Part shown: in pieces, positions 1 to 9,770 of the stretch | How positions within the stretch are numbered: the stretch's first letter is position 1 | Layout: each line of letters begins with the position of its first letter | The notes under the pieces: generated by a model | What the model saw: only the letters and a program-made list of their open reading frames with translations | Database searches by the model: none | Told to the model about the DNA's origin: nothing | Position numbers and translations under genes: made by a program | Origin: Sporobacter termitidis DSM 10068 | GTDB lineage: Bacteria > Bacillota > Clostridia > Oscillospirales > Oscillospiraceae | Assembly: GCF_900130065.1 (NCBI RefSeq) | Contig: NZ_FQXV01000002.1 | Span: 1 to 64,000, forward strand | Direction of reading: 5' to 3' | DNA length: 64,000 nucleotides

Positions 1-1
1 C

Positions 2-1231
2 TGGCTGATCGTCATTGCCTGCCTTGTTGCCTTTCCGCCGCTGGGGCTGATCTTGCTGCTCAGGAAGGTCTTTGTCGGCGCGCGCGGCAGGAAATCGTCC
101 TCTGGCAGCCGCGGGGCCGCATATCAGCAAAGACCGCCCCAGTACCGGCAGGAGGCGCAGTCCGGGTACGCCTCAAATCCGCGAGGCTATTATAAGCAAG
201 CCGCGCCGTTCCGGCCGCCATATCAGGCCGCGGGCACAGCGGCGTCCGCCCGGACCGCTCCCAGCGGGCAACCTCACGCGCAGGCGGAAGCAGTGCGCCG
301 CGGGAAGCCGGGCAAATCGGCTGAAAAGAAACAGACGCCCGCCAGAAACCTTGCCATCGCCTTAACGGTGCTGGCCGTCGTCTTAGGTATTCTTGGCGTG
401 ATCTTTCTTTCCTCCGGTATCAGCGCCCTGGCGACCGCCGGCATCAGCGCAACGAATCTGGGCATGACGATCTTCGGCGCATTTTCGCTTCTGGGCGCCG
501 TCCTGTCCGGTGGAATACGCGGCACCGTGCTCAAGCGCATCAGCCGTTTCAACAAGTACGCCGCCGTCATCGGCAGTCGGGAGATCATGCCTGTCACCGA
601 GATTTCCAAAGCTGTGGGCGAGTCCCCAAAAAAGACGCGCAAATCACTGCAGGCCATGATCGACAGCGGCTTTTTCGGCGAAAACGCCTATATTGACAGT
701 GGACTTGACAGTCTCGTTCTGTCTCTCGAGGCTGCGGAAAAGGCGCGCAATACCGCCGCGGCGGAGGAAAGCGACGCGTCGGCATCTGCCGGCAGCGGCA
801 ACCAGTACGTGGCGGTTATCAATGAGCTCCACATGCTCTGCTCTCAGACCTCCGACCCGACCATCTGCGAAAAGATCGGACGCATTGAGGAACTGACGGC
901 CAAAATTTTCAGGCTTGTGGAGGAAAAGCCGGAAAAGCTGCCCCAGATCCGCCGCTTCATGACCTATTACCTGCCGACCACGCTGAAGCTCCTGCATTCT
1001 TATCAGACGCTGGAACGTCAGGGCATCGACGGAGAAAACATCACCTCGACCAAGCAGGATATCGAGAGGATTCTCGACACGCTGGCGGCCGGCTATGAGC
1101 AGCAGCTGGACAATCTGTTCAAGTCGGATAAGTTGGACATCTCCGCCGACATCAACGTACTGGAGAACCTGATGGAGCAGGACGGCCTCACCAGCGACGG
1201 CGGCATTATGAAAGCGGCCGGCGGACACTGA
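2..1231 (+). CDS. XpaC-like membrane protein (5-bromo-4-chloroindolyl phosphate hydrolysis family), 5' end missing
   Basis: The reading frame is open from the first bases of the window, so the start lies upstream and the N-terminus is missing. The visible part begins inside a hydrophobic segment (about 2-60), continues with a low-complexity Gln/Arg/Tyr/Pro-rich linker (about 80-340), two more membrane segments (about 345-520), and a soluble C-terminal half. That half has the features of the XpaC/halogen-hydrolysis family: a KIF..VEE.PEKLPQIR stretch, then MTYYLPTTLKLL, and an acidic end resembling DISADINVLENLM. The biochemical role of the family is poorly known. In other Firmicutes it is often next to telA-type genes, which are not visible here. 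A strong terminator follows the stop codon. Confidence 0.75.
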   Translation, partial: WLIVIACLVAFPPLGLILLLRKVFVGARGRKSSSGSRGAAYQQRPPQYRQEAQSGYASNPRGYYKQAAPFRPPYQAAGTAASARTAPSGQPHAQAEAVRRGKPGKSAEKKQTPARNLAIALTVLAVVLGILGVIFLSSGISALATAGISATNLGMTIFGAFSLLGAVLSGGIRGTVLKRISRFNKYAAVIGSREIMPVTEISKAVGESPKKTRKSLQAMIDSGFFGENAYIDSGLDSLVLSLEAAEKARNTAAAEESDASASAGSGNQYVAVINELHMLCSQTSDPTICEKIGRIEELTAKIFRLVEEKPEKLPQIRRFMTYYLPTTLKLLHSYQTLERQGIDGENITSTKQDIERILDTLAAGYEQQLDNLFKSDKLDISADINVLENLMEQDGLTSDGGIMKAAGGH

Positions 1232-1248
1232 AAATCCTTAATATGTAT

Positions 1249-1273
1249 GGGCGGCCGATGGCCGCCCTTTTTT
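1249..1273 (+). terminator. Intrinsic terminator after the XpaC-like gene
   Basis: An 8-bp GC stem (gggcggcc / ggccgccc) with a 3-base loop is followed by six T residues. It lies 17 bases after the stop codon. Confidence 0.85.
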
Positions 1274-1300
1274 CGTTTTCGCGTCCCTTGTCGGCTCACT

Positions 1301-1735
1301 TCACTTAACCAGACAATATATAACGCCGTAGACGACCGACGCGATGATGCCGAAAACGATGACGGGGCCGGCAATAATAAACATTTTTGCGCTCATGCCC
1401 ATAACGAAGCCCTCGCTTTTGAATTCCAGCGCCGGCGCCGCGACGGAGTTCGCAAAACCTGTAATCGGCACCAGAGTACCGGCGCCGGCAAATTTCGCCA
1501 TGTTGTCATAAACCTTCAGGCCCGTGAGCAGCGCACCCAGGAAAACGAGTGTGACCGAGGTGGCCGCGCCGGCGCCGTCCTTCGGCAGGATCGTGCTGAA
1601 GCCGTTTAAAATCGCCTCGCCGATGCAGCAGATCAGCCCGCCGGAGACGAAGGCCTTCAGCATATTGAGGGCAAGCGGCGATTTGGGCGCTTTTCTTTCC
1701 ACATACCTGCTGTACTCATTTTTTGTCATCTTCAT
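1301..1735 (-). CDS. spoVAC: Stage V sporulation protein AC
   Basis: This 144-residue integral membrane protein belongs to the SpoVAC/SpoVAE family, part of the SpoVA channel that moves Ca-dipicolinate into the developing spore. It has a short polar N-terminus (KNEYSRYVERKAPKSPL), then hydrophobic stretches with family motifs GGLICCIGEA near residue 35 and KFAGAGTLVPITGFANS near 80-97. The length is normal. It stands alone: spoVAD and spoVAE are not adjacent. Upstream on the minus strand, GAATA followed after 17 bases by AAATCTA loosely resembles a forespore sigma-G promoter, but this match is weak. ATG at 1735 has an AGGTG ribosome site; a second ATG two codons later is possible. Confidence 0.88.
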   Translation of the reverse strand: MKMTKNEYSRYVERKAPKSPLALNMLKAFVSGGLICCIGEAILNGFSTILPKDGAGAATSVTLVFLGALLTGLKVYDNMAKFAGAGTLVPITGFANSVAAPALEFKSEGFVMGMSAKMFIIAGPVIVFGIIASVVYGVIYCLVK

Positions 1736-1803
1736 CTGTATTTCTCACCTCGTTGATAGATTTTCCTGATGACAGATGATTATTCAAAAAAAGCTCCCCG
1801 CGC

Positions 1804-1884
1804 ACGGCAAGGGCAGAGCCCTTGCCCTACAGCGATACGCCGGGTTTACCGTGCGCCGTAGGACAAGGGCTCTGCCCTTGCCGT
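1804..1884. repeat. Palindromic repeat A, copy 1
   Basis: Two 25-base arms (1806-1830 and 1858-1882) form an inverted repeat with one mismatch, and each arm is itself palindromic (caagggc-aga-gcccttg). The spacer is 27 bases. It lies just downstream of rplQ. Reading on the minus strand it is followed by GCTTTTTTT near 1785-1795, so it could help end ribosomal operon transcription. Related copies occur at 29811-29883 and 43136-43200. Confidence 0.85.
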
Positions 1885-1897
1885 TTTGCCTTTTACT

Positions 1898-2242
1898 TTA
1901 TTTCACCAGCTCAATGACCGCCATCTCGGCGGCGTCGCCGCGGCGTGTTCCAATGCGCGTGATGCGGGTGTAGCCGCCGTTCCGCGCGGAATACTGCGGC
2001 GCCAGCTCCTTGAAGACCTTGGTCATAACATCTTCTCTTGTGATGAACGACATCGCCTGACGCCTGGACGCCAGCGTGTTCTTCTTTCCAAGGGTAATCA
2101 TTTTTTCGGCCAGCGGTGCGATCTCCTTTGCGCGGGCCACGGTCGTCTCCATGTTGCCCTTGTCAAGGAAATCGGTGACCTGCTGCCTCAGCATCGCAAT
2201 GCGCTGGTCGGTTGTTTTGCCGAGTTTACGTATAACAGGCAT
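1898..2242 (-). CDS. rplQ: Ribosomal protein L17
   Basis: This 114-residue 50S subunit protein binds 23S rRNA near the exit tunnel. The N-terminus PVIRKLGKTTDQRIAMLRQQVTDF and the central basic region with TRRGDAAEMAVIELV at the end are typical. It is the last gene of the alpha block, 30 bases after rpoA, as in most Firmicutes. A palindromic repeat follows it and may serve as the operon end. Confidence 0.97.
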   Translation of the reverse strand: MPVIRKLGKTTDQRIAMLRQQVTDFLDKGNMETTVARAKEIAPLAEKMITLGKKNTLASRRQAMSFITREDVMTKVFKELAPQYSARNGGYTRITRIGTRRGDAAEMAVIELVK

Positions 2243-2272
2243 ATCGTTTGCCTCCTTTATGAGATGTGTTGC

Positions 2273-3223
2273 TTAGCCGTTGTCGTCGGATTGCAGGGAG
2301 AGCCCCATCATCGCCAGCTTATGGACAACTTCCTCCAGCGACTTGCGTCCAAGGTTTCTGACCTTGATCATCTCATCCTCGGACTTGGAGATCAGGTCCT
2401 CCACCGTATTGATGTTGGCGCGCTTGAGACAATTGAAGCTCCGGACCGAGAGGTCAAGCTCCTCGATCGTCATCTCCAGCACCTTGTCTCTCTGGGTCTC
2501 GGCCTTTTCAACGACCGTGGATTTGCTGCTGATCGTCTCGGACAGGTCCGTGAACAGCGCGAAATGGTCGCAGAGAATCTTCGCGCCCAGGGAGACGGCA
2601 TCTCTGGCCGAGATCGTCTTGTCCGTCCAGACCTCCAGCGTCAGCTTGTCGAAGTCCGTCATGTTGCCCACACGCGTGTTTTCAACCGCATAGTTAACCT
2701 TCTGAACCGGCGTGTAGATCGAGTCGATCGGGATGACGCCGATGATCGGCTGCTGGAGCTTGTTCCTTTCAGCCGAGACATAGCCTCTGCCGTGCCCGAT
2801 CGTCATCTCGATACTGAGCGCCGCCTCGGGGCCCAGCGTGGCGATATGGAGCTCGGGATTCAGGACTTCGACCTCGCTGTCGGGCTTGATGTCTCCGGCG
2901 GTCACTTCGCCCTCGCCGGAGGCCTCTATATATATTGTCTTCGTCCTTTGGCTGTGGAGCCGCGCGATGATTTGTTTGATGTTTAATATAATCTCGGTGA
3001 CGTCTTCCTTAACGCCCGGTATGGTCGAGAACTCGTGCTGTATTCCGGCGATTTTCACCGTCGTGACCGCTGTACCGGGGAGAGAGGACAGAAGAATCCT
3101 GCGAAGGGAGTTTCCTAAGGTCGTGCCGTAACCGCGTTCAAGTGGTTCAACAACATACTTGCCATAAGAGTCATCGCCGGGCGTCTCAATACATTCAATA
3201 CGCGGTCTCTCTATTTCTACCAT
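2273..3223 (-). CDS. rpoA: RNA polymerase subunit alpha
   Basis: The protein has 316 residues. The N-terminal domain (about 1-230) dimerises and assembles the polymerase core; the motif [19 protein letters not shown] near residue 33-51 is diagnostic. A flexible linker leads to the C-terminal domain (about 245-305; [19 protein letters not shown] and GRKSLEEV) that contacts UP elements and activators. Its place between rpsD and rplQ is the usual one. Confidence 0.98.
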   Translation of the reverse strand: MVEIERPRIECIETPGDDSYGKYVVEPLERGYGTTLGNSLRRILLSSLPGTAVTTVKIAGIQHEFSTIPGVKEDVTEIILNIKQIIARLHSQRTKTIYIEASGEGEVTAGDIKPDSEVEVLNPELHIATLGPEAALSIEMTIGHGRGYVSAERNKLQQPIIGVIPIDSIYTPVQKVNYAVENTRVGNMTDFDKLTLEVWTDKTISARDAVSLGAKILCDHFALFTDLSETISSKSTVVEKAETQRDKVLEMTIEELDLSVRSFNCLKRANINTVEDLISKSEDEMIKVRNLGRKSLEEVVHKLAMMGLSLQSDDNG

Positions 3224-3296
3224 ATATACCCTCCTTCAATGATCAGCGCGATGACGCGCCTACGTGTATCAGCTATCCAATTTGAGGGCTTGTTTG

Positions 3297-3923
3297 TTAC
3301 TTCGAGTAGAGCTCGACGATCAGCTGCTCCTGAACGGGCAGGTCAATCTCTTCCCTGGTCGGATTTTCGAGGACCTTGGCCGCCAGCAGGGAAGCATTGT
3401 AGTCAAGCCACTTCGGCGGCTGCCTGAAGGAGTTTGCCTCGATCACCGATTTGAATTTGTCAAGGCTGCGGCTCTGATCCCGGAGAGCGATCACCATACC
3501 CGGCTTCACGATGAAAGAAGGAATGTTCACCTTTCTGCCGTCGACTGTGAAATGCCCGTGCAGGACAAGCTGCCTGGCCTCAGCGCGGCTCATGGCAAAG
3601 CCAAGCCGGTAGACCGTATTGTCAAGGCGGCGCTCCAGGAGGGACAGGAGGTTTTCACCCGTTTTTCCCTTCATCTTGATGGCCATATCGAAATAATTCC
3701 GGAACTGGCTCTCAAGGACGCCGTAATATCTTTTCGCTTTTTGCTTTTCACGGAGCTGCGTGCCGTATTCGGACGTTTTCGCCCTGCCCTGGCCATGCTG
3801 CCCGGGGGCGTACTGTCTGCGGTCAACGGCGCACTTTTCCGTATAGCACCTGTCACCCTTCAGGAAAAGCTTCTGGCCTTCCCTGCGGCAGAGGCGGCAA
3901 ACTGCATCGGTATATCTTGCCAT
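3297..3923 (-). CDS. rpsD: Ribosomal protein S4, zinc-binding form
   Basis: This 208-residue primary 16S rRNA-binding protein starts [14 protein letters not shown] and carries four N-terminal cysteines (9, 12, 26, 31) that mark the zinc-containing C+ form. An S4 RNA-binding domain follows (about 96-160; [21 protein letters not shown]). In many bacteria S4 represses the alpha operon. The gene lies between rpsK and rpoA. Confidence 0.97.
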   Translation of the reverse strand: MARYTDAVCRLCRREGQKLFLKGDRCYTEKCAVDRRQYAPGQHGQGRAKTSEYGTQLREKQKAKRYYGVLESQFRNYFDMAIKMKGKTGENLLSLLERRLDNTVYRLGFAMSRAEARQLVLHGHFTVDGRKVNIPSFIVKPGMVIALRDQSRSLDKFKSVIEANSFRQPPKWLDYNASLLAAKVLENPTREEIDLPVQEQLIVELYSK

Positions 3924-3938
3924 AGTATCATTTCCTCC

Positions 3939-4340
3939 TTAAACTCTGCGTCTTTTCGGCGGACGGCAGCCGTTGTGGGGAATCGGCGTCACGTCTTTGA
4001 TCATCGTGACCTCAAGACCGGCCGACTGCAGCGCGCGGATGGCTGCCTCGCGGCCCGAGCCGGGGCCCTTGACAAAGACCTCGACGGTCTTGAGCCCGTG
4101 CTCCATCGCCGCTTTCGCCGCGGTCTCGGCGGCTGTCTGCGCGGCAAAGGGCGTGGACTTTCTGCTTCCCCTGAACCCCATTCCGCCGGCCGACGCCCAG
4201 GAGAGGGCATTTCCGCCGGTATCCGTAATGGTGACCATTGTATTGTTGAAGGACGAGCTGATATGAACTGCGCCCTTTTCGATATTTTTGCGCTCACGGC
4301 GCCTTTTAACGACCTTTTTGCCTTTAGCGGGTGCTGCCAT
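3939..4340 (-). CDS. rpsK: Ribosomal protein S11
   Basis: This 133-residue platform protein of the 30S subunit shows [17 protein letters not shown]-like and [15 protein letters not shown] motifs (here [16 protein letters not shown]). It stands 13 bases after rpsM and 15 before rpsD in the conserved alpha-operon order. Nothing unusual is seen. Confidence 0.98.
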   Translation of the reverse strand: MAAPAKGKKVVKRRRERKNIEKGAVHISSSFNNTMVTITDTGGNALSWASAGGMGFRGSRKSTPFAAQTAAETAAKAAMEHGLKTVEVFVKGPGSGREAAIRALQSAGLEVTMIKDVTPIPHNGCRPPKRRRV

Positions 4341-4353
4341 TCAAACCCCTCCC

Positions 4354-4731
4354 TTACTTCTTCTTGTTGGCGATCGTGCGCTTCGGTCCCTTGCGGGTGC
4401 GCGCGTTTGTCTTACTTCTCTGGCCGCGGACGGGGAGACCCCTTCTGTGGCGTGTGCCGCGATAGCAGCCGATCTCGGTCAGGCGCTTGATGTCCAGCGC
4501 CACGGTGCGCCGGAGGTCGCCCTCTACCGTATAGTTCTTATCGATGATCTCACGCAGGGCTGTCTCTTCCGCCTCGGTGAGATTCTTGACTCTCGTGTCG
4601 GGATTGATACCGGTTGCCTCCAGAATCTTCTTGGCGCTCGTCCTGCCGATGCCGTAGACATATGTCAAACCGATTTCGATCCTTTTGTCCTTGGGCAGGT
4701 CAACGCCGGAAATACGTGCCATACTTTTCAA
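4354..4731 (-). CDS. rpsM: Ribosomal protein S13
   Basis: This 125-residue 30S head protein contacts the P-site tRNA and the bridge to the 50S subunit. Recognisable motifs are [20 protein letters not shown] and the basic tail [20 protein letters not shown] prefer ATG at 4722 (MARISG), because an in-frame ATG at 4731 would add three residues; either reading gives a normal S13. It follows rpmJ. Confidence 0.96.
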   Translation of the reverse strand: MKSMARISGVDLPKDKRIEIGLTYVYGIGRTSAKKILEATGINPDTRVKNLTEAEETALREIIDKNYTVEGDLRRTVALDIKRLTEIGCYRGTRHRRGLPVRGQRSKTNARTRKGPKRTIANKKK

Positions 4732-4763
4732 TCATTCCTTTCGTTCAAATGAGGAATCAGAAG

Positions 4764-4955
<192 letters not shown>

Positions 4956-5008
4956 TTATCGGGACTCATATCAGTTTTGCTGTAATACGCCGCAACACGT
5001 GCTCCGGG

Positions 5009-5227
5009 TTATTTGCTGCGCCATGTAATCCTGCCGCGCGTTAAGTCGTAGGGGGACATCTGTACCGTCACCTTGTCTCCCGGCAGGATTCGGATAAAAT
5101 TCATTCGGAGCTTTCCGGAGATATGCGCCAGTATCGTGTGACCGCCGCCAATGTCCACCTGAAACATGGTGTTGGGCAGCGATTCCACAACTGTGCCTTC
5201 AAGCTCGATCATATCGTCTTTCGCCAT
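5009..5227 (-). CDS. infA: Translation initiation factor IF-1
   Basis: The product has 72 residues and a single OB-fold S1-like domain: [19 protein letters not shown], then [21 protein letters not shown]-1 binds the A site of the 30S subunit and assists IF-2 and IF-3. A longer reading frame extends upstream, but ATG at 5227 has an AGGAGGTATGTAAA ribosome site overlapping the KOW gene's last codons and gives the exact family length. Confidence 0.97.
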   Translation of the reverse strand: MAKDDMIELEGTVVESLPNTMFQVDIGGGHTILAHISGKLRMNFIRILPGDKVTVQMSPYDLTRGRITWRSK

Positions 5228-5228
5228 T

Positions 5229-5516
5229 TTACATACCTCCTTTTTCTCCGCGATATATTGATGCGTACTCGGCGAGGGCTTTCCGCACTTCGCTGTTGGT
5301 GACCTTGTCGCCGTTTTTGATCTTCGCAGCGGTCCGGCAGTCGCTCTTCGATTCGAACCGGACGTGCTTGAGCTTTTTCCGTTTCGGTTTGTCGATCCGG
5401 CGCGATTTGCCATCGCAGAGAAGCGCGTATATTTCCTCCATGCCGACAACGAAGAAGATTTTCCCCTTGTCCCTGCCGCATAGGGCCACGACAATGTCCG
5501 ACCGCTCGATGTCCAT
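5229..5516 (-). CDS. KOW-domain RNA-binding protein (L14e-like)
   Basis: This small 95-residue basic protein opens with a KOW/SH3-like motif ([18 protein letters not shown], about residues 8-25), followed by a Lys/Arg-rich stretch ([13 protein letters not shown]). It resembles the short KOW proteins annotated 'L14E/L6E/L27E-like' in Firmicutes, which sit between map and infA. Its function is unknown; RNA or ribosome binding is an inference from the fold and neighbours. It starts two bases after the map stop codon, and the infA start follows it directly. Confidence 0.85.
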   Translation of the reverse strand: MDIERSDIVVALCGRDKGKIFFVVGMEEIYALLCDGKSRRIDKPKRKKLKHVRFESKSDCRTAAKIKNGDKVTNSEVRKALAEYASIYRGEKGGM

Positions 5517-5518
5517 GG

Positions 5519-6274
5519 TCAAACATTCCCTGCCACCGTGAGAATTTCCGGCTCTCCGTCGGTGACGAGAAGGGTGTTCTCGTAATGGGCCGACAGGCTT
5601 CCGTCGCGCGTGACAACGGTCCATCTGTCGCCCAGAACCTTCACGGCCGGTCCGCCGGCGTTTACCATCGGCTCAACGGCGATGGTCATGCCCCGCACCA
5701 CGCGGACGCCGTGCCCCGGGCTGCCGAAGTTCGGCACCTCAGGCGGCTCATGCATGTTGGAGCCCACGCCGTGTCCCACGTATTCGCGGACAACGGAGAA
5801 GCCGTTTGACTCGACAAAGCTCTGCACGGCATGCGAGATATCGGAAATCCTGTAGCCTTCCCTGGCGTACCGGATACCTTCGAAGAAGCTCTTTTTTGTG
5901 ACGTCTATGAGCCTGAGCGCCTCCTTGCTGCACCGTCCGACCGGGAAGGTGCGCGCCGAGTCCCCCACATAGCCGTCCAGCGTGGCGCCGACGTCGACAC
6001 TGATGATGTCGCCGTCGCGCAGGACGCGATCTCCCGGAATACCGTGGATGATCTGCTCGTTGACGGAAGCGCAGATGCTGGCGGGAAAGCCGTTGTAGTT
6101 CAGAAACGTGGGCTCCGCGCCGCGCGATTTGATGAACTCATAGACCGCCGTATCGATTTCTTTTGTTGTAACGCCGACTTTGGCCATGGTACCGGCCAGC
6201 CGGAGCGCCTCGGCGGTAACTCTTCCCGCCCGGCGCATGAGCTCAACCTCTCTTGAGGACTTCAGCTTTATCAT
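5519..6274 (-). CDS. map: Methionine aminopeptidase, type I
   Basis: This 251-residue metalloprotease removes the initiator methionine from nascent proteins. The pita-bread fold is evident from MIKLKSSREVELMRRAGR, the metal ligands in SVDVGATLDGYVGDSART, GHGVGSNMHEPPEVPN, and EPMV. The start at 6274 matches the family N-terminus and makes the gene overlap adk by 32 bases, which implies translational coupling. Confidence 0.97.
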   Translation of the reverse strand: MIKLKSSREVELMRRAGRVTAEALRLAGTMAKVGVTTKEIDTAVYEFIKSRGAEPTFLNYNGFPASICASVNEQIIHGIPGDRVLRDGDIISVDVGATLDGYVGDSARTFPVGRCSKEALRLIDVTKKSFFEGIRYAREGYRISDISHAVQSFVESNGFSVVREYVGHGVGSNMHEPPEVPNFGSPGHGVRVVRGMTIAVEPMVNAGGPAVKVLGDRWTVVTRDGSLSAHYENTLLVTDGEPEILTVAGNV

Positions 6275-6905
6275 TTTTTATCCCCAGAGTCACAAATATC
6301 TCGGCGGCCGTCTCCTCGATGCTATTATCGGCGACCGACCGGAGTTTTTCCCTCGACCTGTAGAAGTCAATGAGCGGTTCGGTCTCCTTGTGGTAGACCT
6401 TCAGGCGGTGCTTCACCGTCTCCGGCTCATCGTCGTGACGCCTGATCAGCGCGCCGCCGCATTTGTCACAGACGTTTTCCTTCTTCGGCGGGTTCGTCTC
6501 GACGTGGTAGGTCGCACCGCAGGTAAGGCAGGTGCGCCGTCCCGTCAATCGCGCCGCGATACTGTCGTCGGACGCCTGGATCTCGATGGCGACATCGACG
6601 TCGATGCCGGCATCCTCCAGCGCCTCCGCCTGGGCGATCGTCCTCGGCATACCGTCGAGGATGTAGCCGCCCAGGCAATCCGGCTCAGCCAGGCGTTCCT
6701 TCATGATCCCGATGATCACCTCGTCGGGGACAAGCGCCCCGGACTCCATATAGGCTTTGACCTTCAGCCCGACGGGCGTACCGTTTTTGATGGCCGCCCT
6801 CAGGATATTGCCTGTTGAAATCGTCGGGATTGAGAGCTTTTTGCTGATGATTTCAGCCTGGGTGCCTTTGCCGGCGCCCGGCGCTCCCAAAAGAATCATT
6901 TTCAT
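6243..6905 (-). CDS. adk: Adenylate kinase, zinc-containing lid
   Basis: The enzyme catalyses ATP + AMP to 2 ADP. It has 220 residues from ATG at 6905; an upstream in-frame ATG gives three extra residues but lacks the family start. The P-loop GAPGAGKGTQ is at residues 7-16. The LID domain carries CLTCG and CDKCGG, a four-cysteine zinc site common in Gram-positive bacteria. It sits between secY and map in the spc block. Confidence 0.97.
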   Translation of the reverse strand: MKMILLGAPGAGKGTQAEIISKKLSIPTISTGNILRAAIKNGTPVGLKVKAYMESGALVPDEVIIGIMKERLAEPDCLGGYILDGMPRTIAQAEALEDAGIDVDVAIEIQASDDSIAARLTGRRTCLTCGATYHVETNPPKKENVCDKCGGALIRRHDDEPETVKHRLKVYHKETEPLIDFYRSREKLRSVADNSIEETAAEIFVTLGIKNDKAEVLKRG

Positions 6906-6916
6906 AGAGAGCACTC

Positions 6917-8203
6917 CTATTCAAGGAAGCCCTTGTAATGGCGCATGAGCATTTGGGCCTCGATCTGCTTCATTGTATCCAGTGCCACGCCGACAACGAT
7001 GATGACCGACGTGCCGCCCAGGGAAATTCCCTGATTGCGCGCTGTCTCCGAGAACAGGCTGATAATAATCGGCGCAATCGCGATAACGGAGAGATACAGC
7101 GCGCCGAACAGCGTGATCTTCGTCAGGACCTTCTGGATAAACTCGCTTGTCGGTTTACCGGCCCGGAAGCCGGGGATGAATCCGCCGTTCTTCTTGAGGT
7201 TGTTTGCAACCTCGATGGGGTTAAACTGGATCGTCGAGTAGAAGTAGGCGAAGAAGACGATCAGCAGGAAGTATATGACCGCGTACGTCCAGGTATTCGT
7301 GTTGAACGCCTTGATAAACCAGCCGTTGGACCAGGCCGGCACAAATGCCGCGATGGTCGCCGGGAGGGAGGCGATCGACTGTGCAAAGACGATCGGCAGA
7401 ACGCCTGACATGTTGACCTTCATCGGCAGGTGCGTTGACTGGCCGCCATACATCTTGCGGCCAACGACGCGCTTGGCATACTGTACCGGGATGCGCCGCT
7501 CCGACTGGGTGACGATGACGATCAGCACGATGATGAGCAGCACGCCGAGGAGGAGCAGGATGTGCAGCAGAAGGGAGGACGGATCCTGCTGAACCTTCGT
7601 GACCGCCTGCACCAGATTGTTGGGAAACCTCGAGCAAATGCTGACAAACAGGATGATCGAGATACCGTTGCCGATGCCGAATTCAGTGATCTGCTCGCCC
7701 ATCCACATCAGCAGGCAACTGCCCGCGGTGAACGAGGCGATGATGACGATCGCCGGCCAGATACCGACGCCGTCAGGCGCCAGCATGCCATTGTTCTTGA
7801 TAAGGATATAGTAGCCAAAGCCCTGGATAAGGCCGATAAGGAGCGTGGAGTAGCGCGTGATTTTTTCGAGCTTTTTCTTGCCTTCCTCACCGCCTTCTTT
7901 CTGAAGACGTTCCAGGGCGGGGATGGCGATCGTCAGAAGCTGGATGATAATAGATGCGTTAATATACGGCTGGATGGATAATGCGAATATGGTAGCTCGC
8001 GAGAAAGCGCTGCCCGACATGACGTTGTACAGGCCCAGAACCGTATTCTGCAATGAATCAAAGTACGTGCTGAGCTTTCCAAGATCGACATACGGAACGG
8101 GCACCGCGTTTCCCAGACGGTAAAGCAGCAGGATGAAAAGCATGAAGATGAGCTTTCTCCTGATGTCGTCTATTTTCCATGCATTACGTATCGTCTGAAG
8201 CAC
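6917..8203 (-). CDS. secY: Protein translocase subunit SecY
   Basis: This 428-residue, ten-helix channel of the Sec translocase begins LQTIRNAWKIDDIRRKLIFML. Typical elements include the plug region after TM1, QRRIPVQYAKRVVGRKMYGGQ-like cytosolic loop (here ERRIPVQYAKRVVG), and the C-terminal MLMRHYKGFLE. The start is GTG at 8203, preceded by GAGGTGG, and it directly abuts the rplO stop codon, which suggests coupled translation. Confidence 0.97.
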   Translation of the reverse strand: MLQTIRNAWKIDDIRRKLIFMLFILLLYRLGNAVPVPYVDLGKLSTYFDSLQNTVLGLYNVMSGSAFSRATIFALSIQPYINASIIIQLLTIAIPALERLQKEGGEEGKKKLEKITRYSTLLIGLIQGFGYYILIKNNGMLAPDGVGIWPAIVIIASFTAGSCLLMWMGEQITEFGIGNGISIILFVSICSRFPNNLVQAVTKVQQDPSSLLLHILLLLGVLLIIVLIVIVTQSERRIPVQYAKRVVGRKMYGGQSTHLPMKVNMSGVLPIVFAQSIASLPATIAAFVPAWSNGWFIKAFNTNTWTYAVIYFLLIVFFAYFYSTIQFNPIEVANNLKKNGGFIPGFRAGKPTSEFIQKVLTKITLFGALYLSVIAIAPIIISLFSETARNQGISLGGTSVIIVVGVALDTMKQIEAQMLMRHYKGFLE

Positions 8204-8644
8204 CTAAACCACCTCAGCCTTTCCGCCGGCGGCTTCGATTTTCTCCTTTGCCGACTCTGAAAAGGCGGAGGCCTTGACCATAAGTTTTTTCGTGATGCTG
8301 CCGTTGCCGAGTATCTTGACGCCGTACGCACATTTAGAGAGGACGCCGGCGGCCAAAAGCTCCTGGGCACCGATCTCCGCACCGTCGTCAAACGCGTTTA
8401 ACGCCGAGACGTTGACCGCCTCGAGAGGTTTGGCGAATATGTTGTTGAAGCCGCGCTTCGGGACACGGCGGACCAAAGGCATCTGGCCGCCTTCAAACCC
8501 GACGCGGACGCCGCCGCCGGAACGCGCTTTCTGGCCCTTATGCCCTCGGCCGGCCGTTTTGCCGTTGCCTGTGCCGATGCCGCGGCCTTTGCGCTTGGCC
8601 ACATGCGTCGAACCCGGGGCGGGTGAAAGATCATGCAAATTCAT
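8204..8644 (-). CDS. rplO: Ribosomal protein L15
   Basis: This 146-residue 50S protein has the glycine-rich N-terminal extension ([21 protein letters not shown]) that threads into 23S rRNA and a globular C-terminal domain. It abuts secY. Length and order are normal. Confidence 0.97.
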   Translation of the reverse strand: MNLHDLSPAPGSTHVAKRKGRGIGTGNGKTAGRGHKGQKARSGGGVRVGFEGGQMPLVRRVPKRGFNNIFAKPLEAVNVSALNAFDDGAEIGAQELLAAGVLSKCAYGVKILGNGSITKKLMVKASAFSESAKEKIEAAGGKAEVV

Positions 8645-8659
8645 TAACCCTGCGCCTCC

Positions 8660-8839
8660 TTATTCTTCTGTAACGGAGACAAGATAACCGATAAGCGCGA
8701 TCTTGCCTCTTGTCTGCGGGTTGTCGGGCTGCACGGTTTCGCTGCCGATTTTCGTCAGTCCCAAGGACTTGGCGGTGGCGACATGTTTCTCAAGTCTGCC
8801 GCTTAAGCTCTTAACCAGCTTAATCTTCAAATTTGCCAT
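8660..8839 (-). CDS. rpmD: Ribosomal protein L30
   Basis: This 59-residue protein starts MANLKIKLVKSLSGRLEKH. ATG at 8839 is chosen over an upstream GTG because it gives the family length and has a ribosome site (AGGGGGGCATGCGTT). It lies between rpsE and rplO, the usual order. Confidence 0.95.
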   Translation of the reverse strand: MANLKIKLVKSLSGRLEKHVATAKSLGLTKIGSETVQPDNPQTRGKIALIGYLVSVTEE

Positions 8840-8852
8840 AACGCATGCCCCC

Positions 8853-9377
8853 CTAACCCTGGATTTCTTCAACGCTCTTTCCTCTTGTCCTGGCGACCTG
8901 AGCGGCGTCGCGAAGCGACTTCAGGCCCACCATCGTCGCAGCGACGACGTTCTGAGGATTGTTTGAGCGCAGGCATTTTGTTCTGATGTCATGGATTCCG
9001 GCCGCCTCGACGACAGCGCGGACAGCGCCGCCGGCGATAACGCCGGTACCGGCCGGGGCCGGCTTCAAGAGCACTCTTCCGGCGCCGAACTCGCCGACGA
9101 CCTCGTGCGGGATCGTTGTGCCGGTCATCGTGATGGTGACGATATTCTTCTTGGCGTCCTCGATGCCCTTGCGGATGGCCTCGGAGACTTCGCCGGCCTT
9201 ACCGAGGCCGAAACCGACCCGGCCCTTGCCGTCGCCCACGACGCACAGCGCCGCGAACTTGAAGATACGTCCGCCTTTGACAGTTTTCGAGACACGGTTC
9301 AAGGAAACGACCTTTTCCGAAAACTCGGACTGTACTTCTTCTCTTCTGTTATCTCTTCTGTTGTTATTGTAAGCCAT
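8853..9377 (-). CDS. rpsE: Ribosomal protein S5
   Basis: This 174-residue 30S protein at the mRNA entry and decoding region has its double-stranded RNA-binding-like N-domain ([19 protein letters not shown]) and ribosomal S5 fold 2 ([20 protein letters not shown]). It is encoded in standard spc order after rplR. Confidence 0.97.
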   Translation of the reverse strand: MAYNNNRRDNRREEVQSEFSEKVVSLNRVSKTVKGGRIFKFAALCVVGDGKGRVGFGLGKAGEVSEAIRKGIEDAKKNIVTITMTGTTIPHEVVGEFGAGRVLLKPAPAGTGVIAGGAVRAVVEAAGIHDIRTKCLRSNNPQNVVAATMVGLKSLRDAAQVARTRGKSVEEIQG

Positions 9378-9394
9378 GTTGTTTCCTCCCCCCG

Positions 9395-9754
9395 TTAAAA
9401 GTTCAGGCCGCCCTCGCGGGCTCCCTCTGCCAGTTCCTGGACACGGCCGTGGTAGACATAGCCGCCGCGGTCAAACACGACGGTCTCGATGCCCTTGGCC
9501 TTGGCACGCTCGGCAATCAGGAGGCCGACCTTTTTCGCGCCTTCCTTGTTGCTGCCGGAGCCCTCGAAGCCTTTTTCGACCGAGGATGCGGCGCAGATCG
9601 TCGTCATGCTGACGTCGTCGATGAGCTGGGCATAGATATTTTTCTCACTGCGGAAAACGTCGAGCCGCGGGCGCTCGGGCGTGCCCGAGATCTTGCTTCT
9701 GACTCTCTTGTGGCGCTTTAAACGCTGCGCGTTTATATTAGGTCTTTTTATCAT
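9395..9754 (-). CDS. rplR: Ribosomal protein L18
   Basis: This 119-residue 5S rRNA-binding protein shows [21 protein letters not shown] and [26 protein letters not shown]-type C-terminal motifs. It lies between rplF and rpsE. Confidence 0.97.
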   Translation of the reverse strand: MIKRPNINAQRLKRHKRVRSKISGTPERPRLDVFRSEKNIYAQLIDDVSMTTICAASSVEKGFEGSGSNKEGAKKVGLLIAERAKAKGIETVVFDRGGYVYHGRVQELAEGAREGGLNF

Positions 9755-9770
9755 TTAGGCACACCTCCCT

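Noticed and set aside
1886-4490. Long plus-strand frames opposite rpoA, rpsD and rpsK
   Set aside because: They mirror strongly conserved ribosomal and polymerase genes with good ribosome sites on the minus strand.
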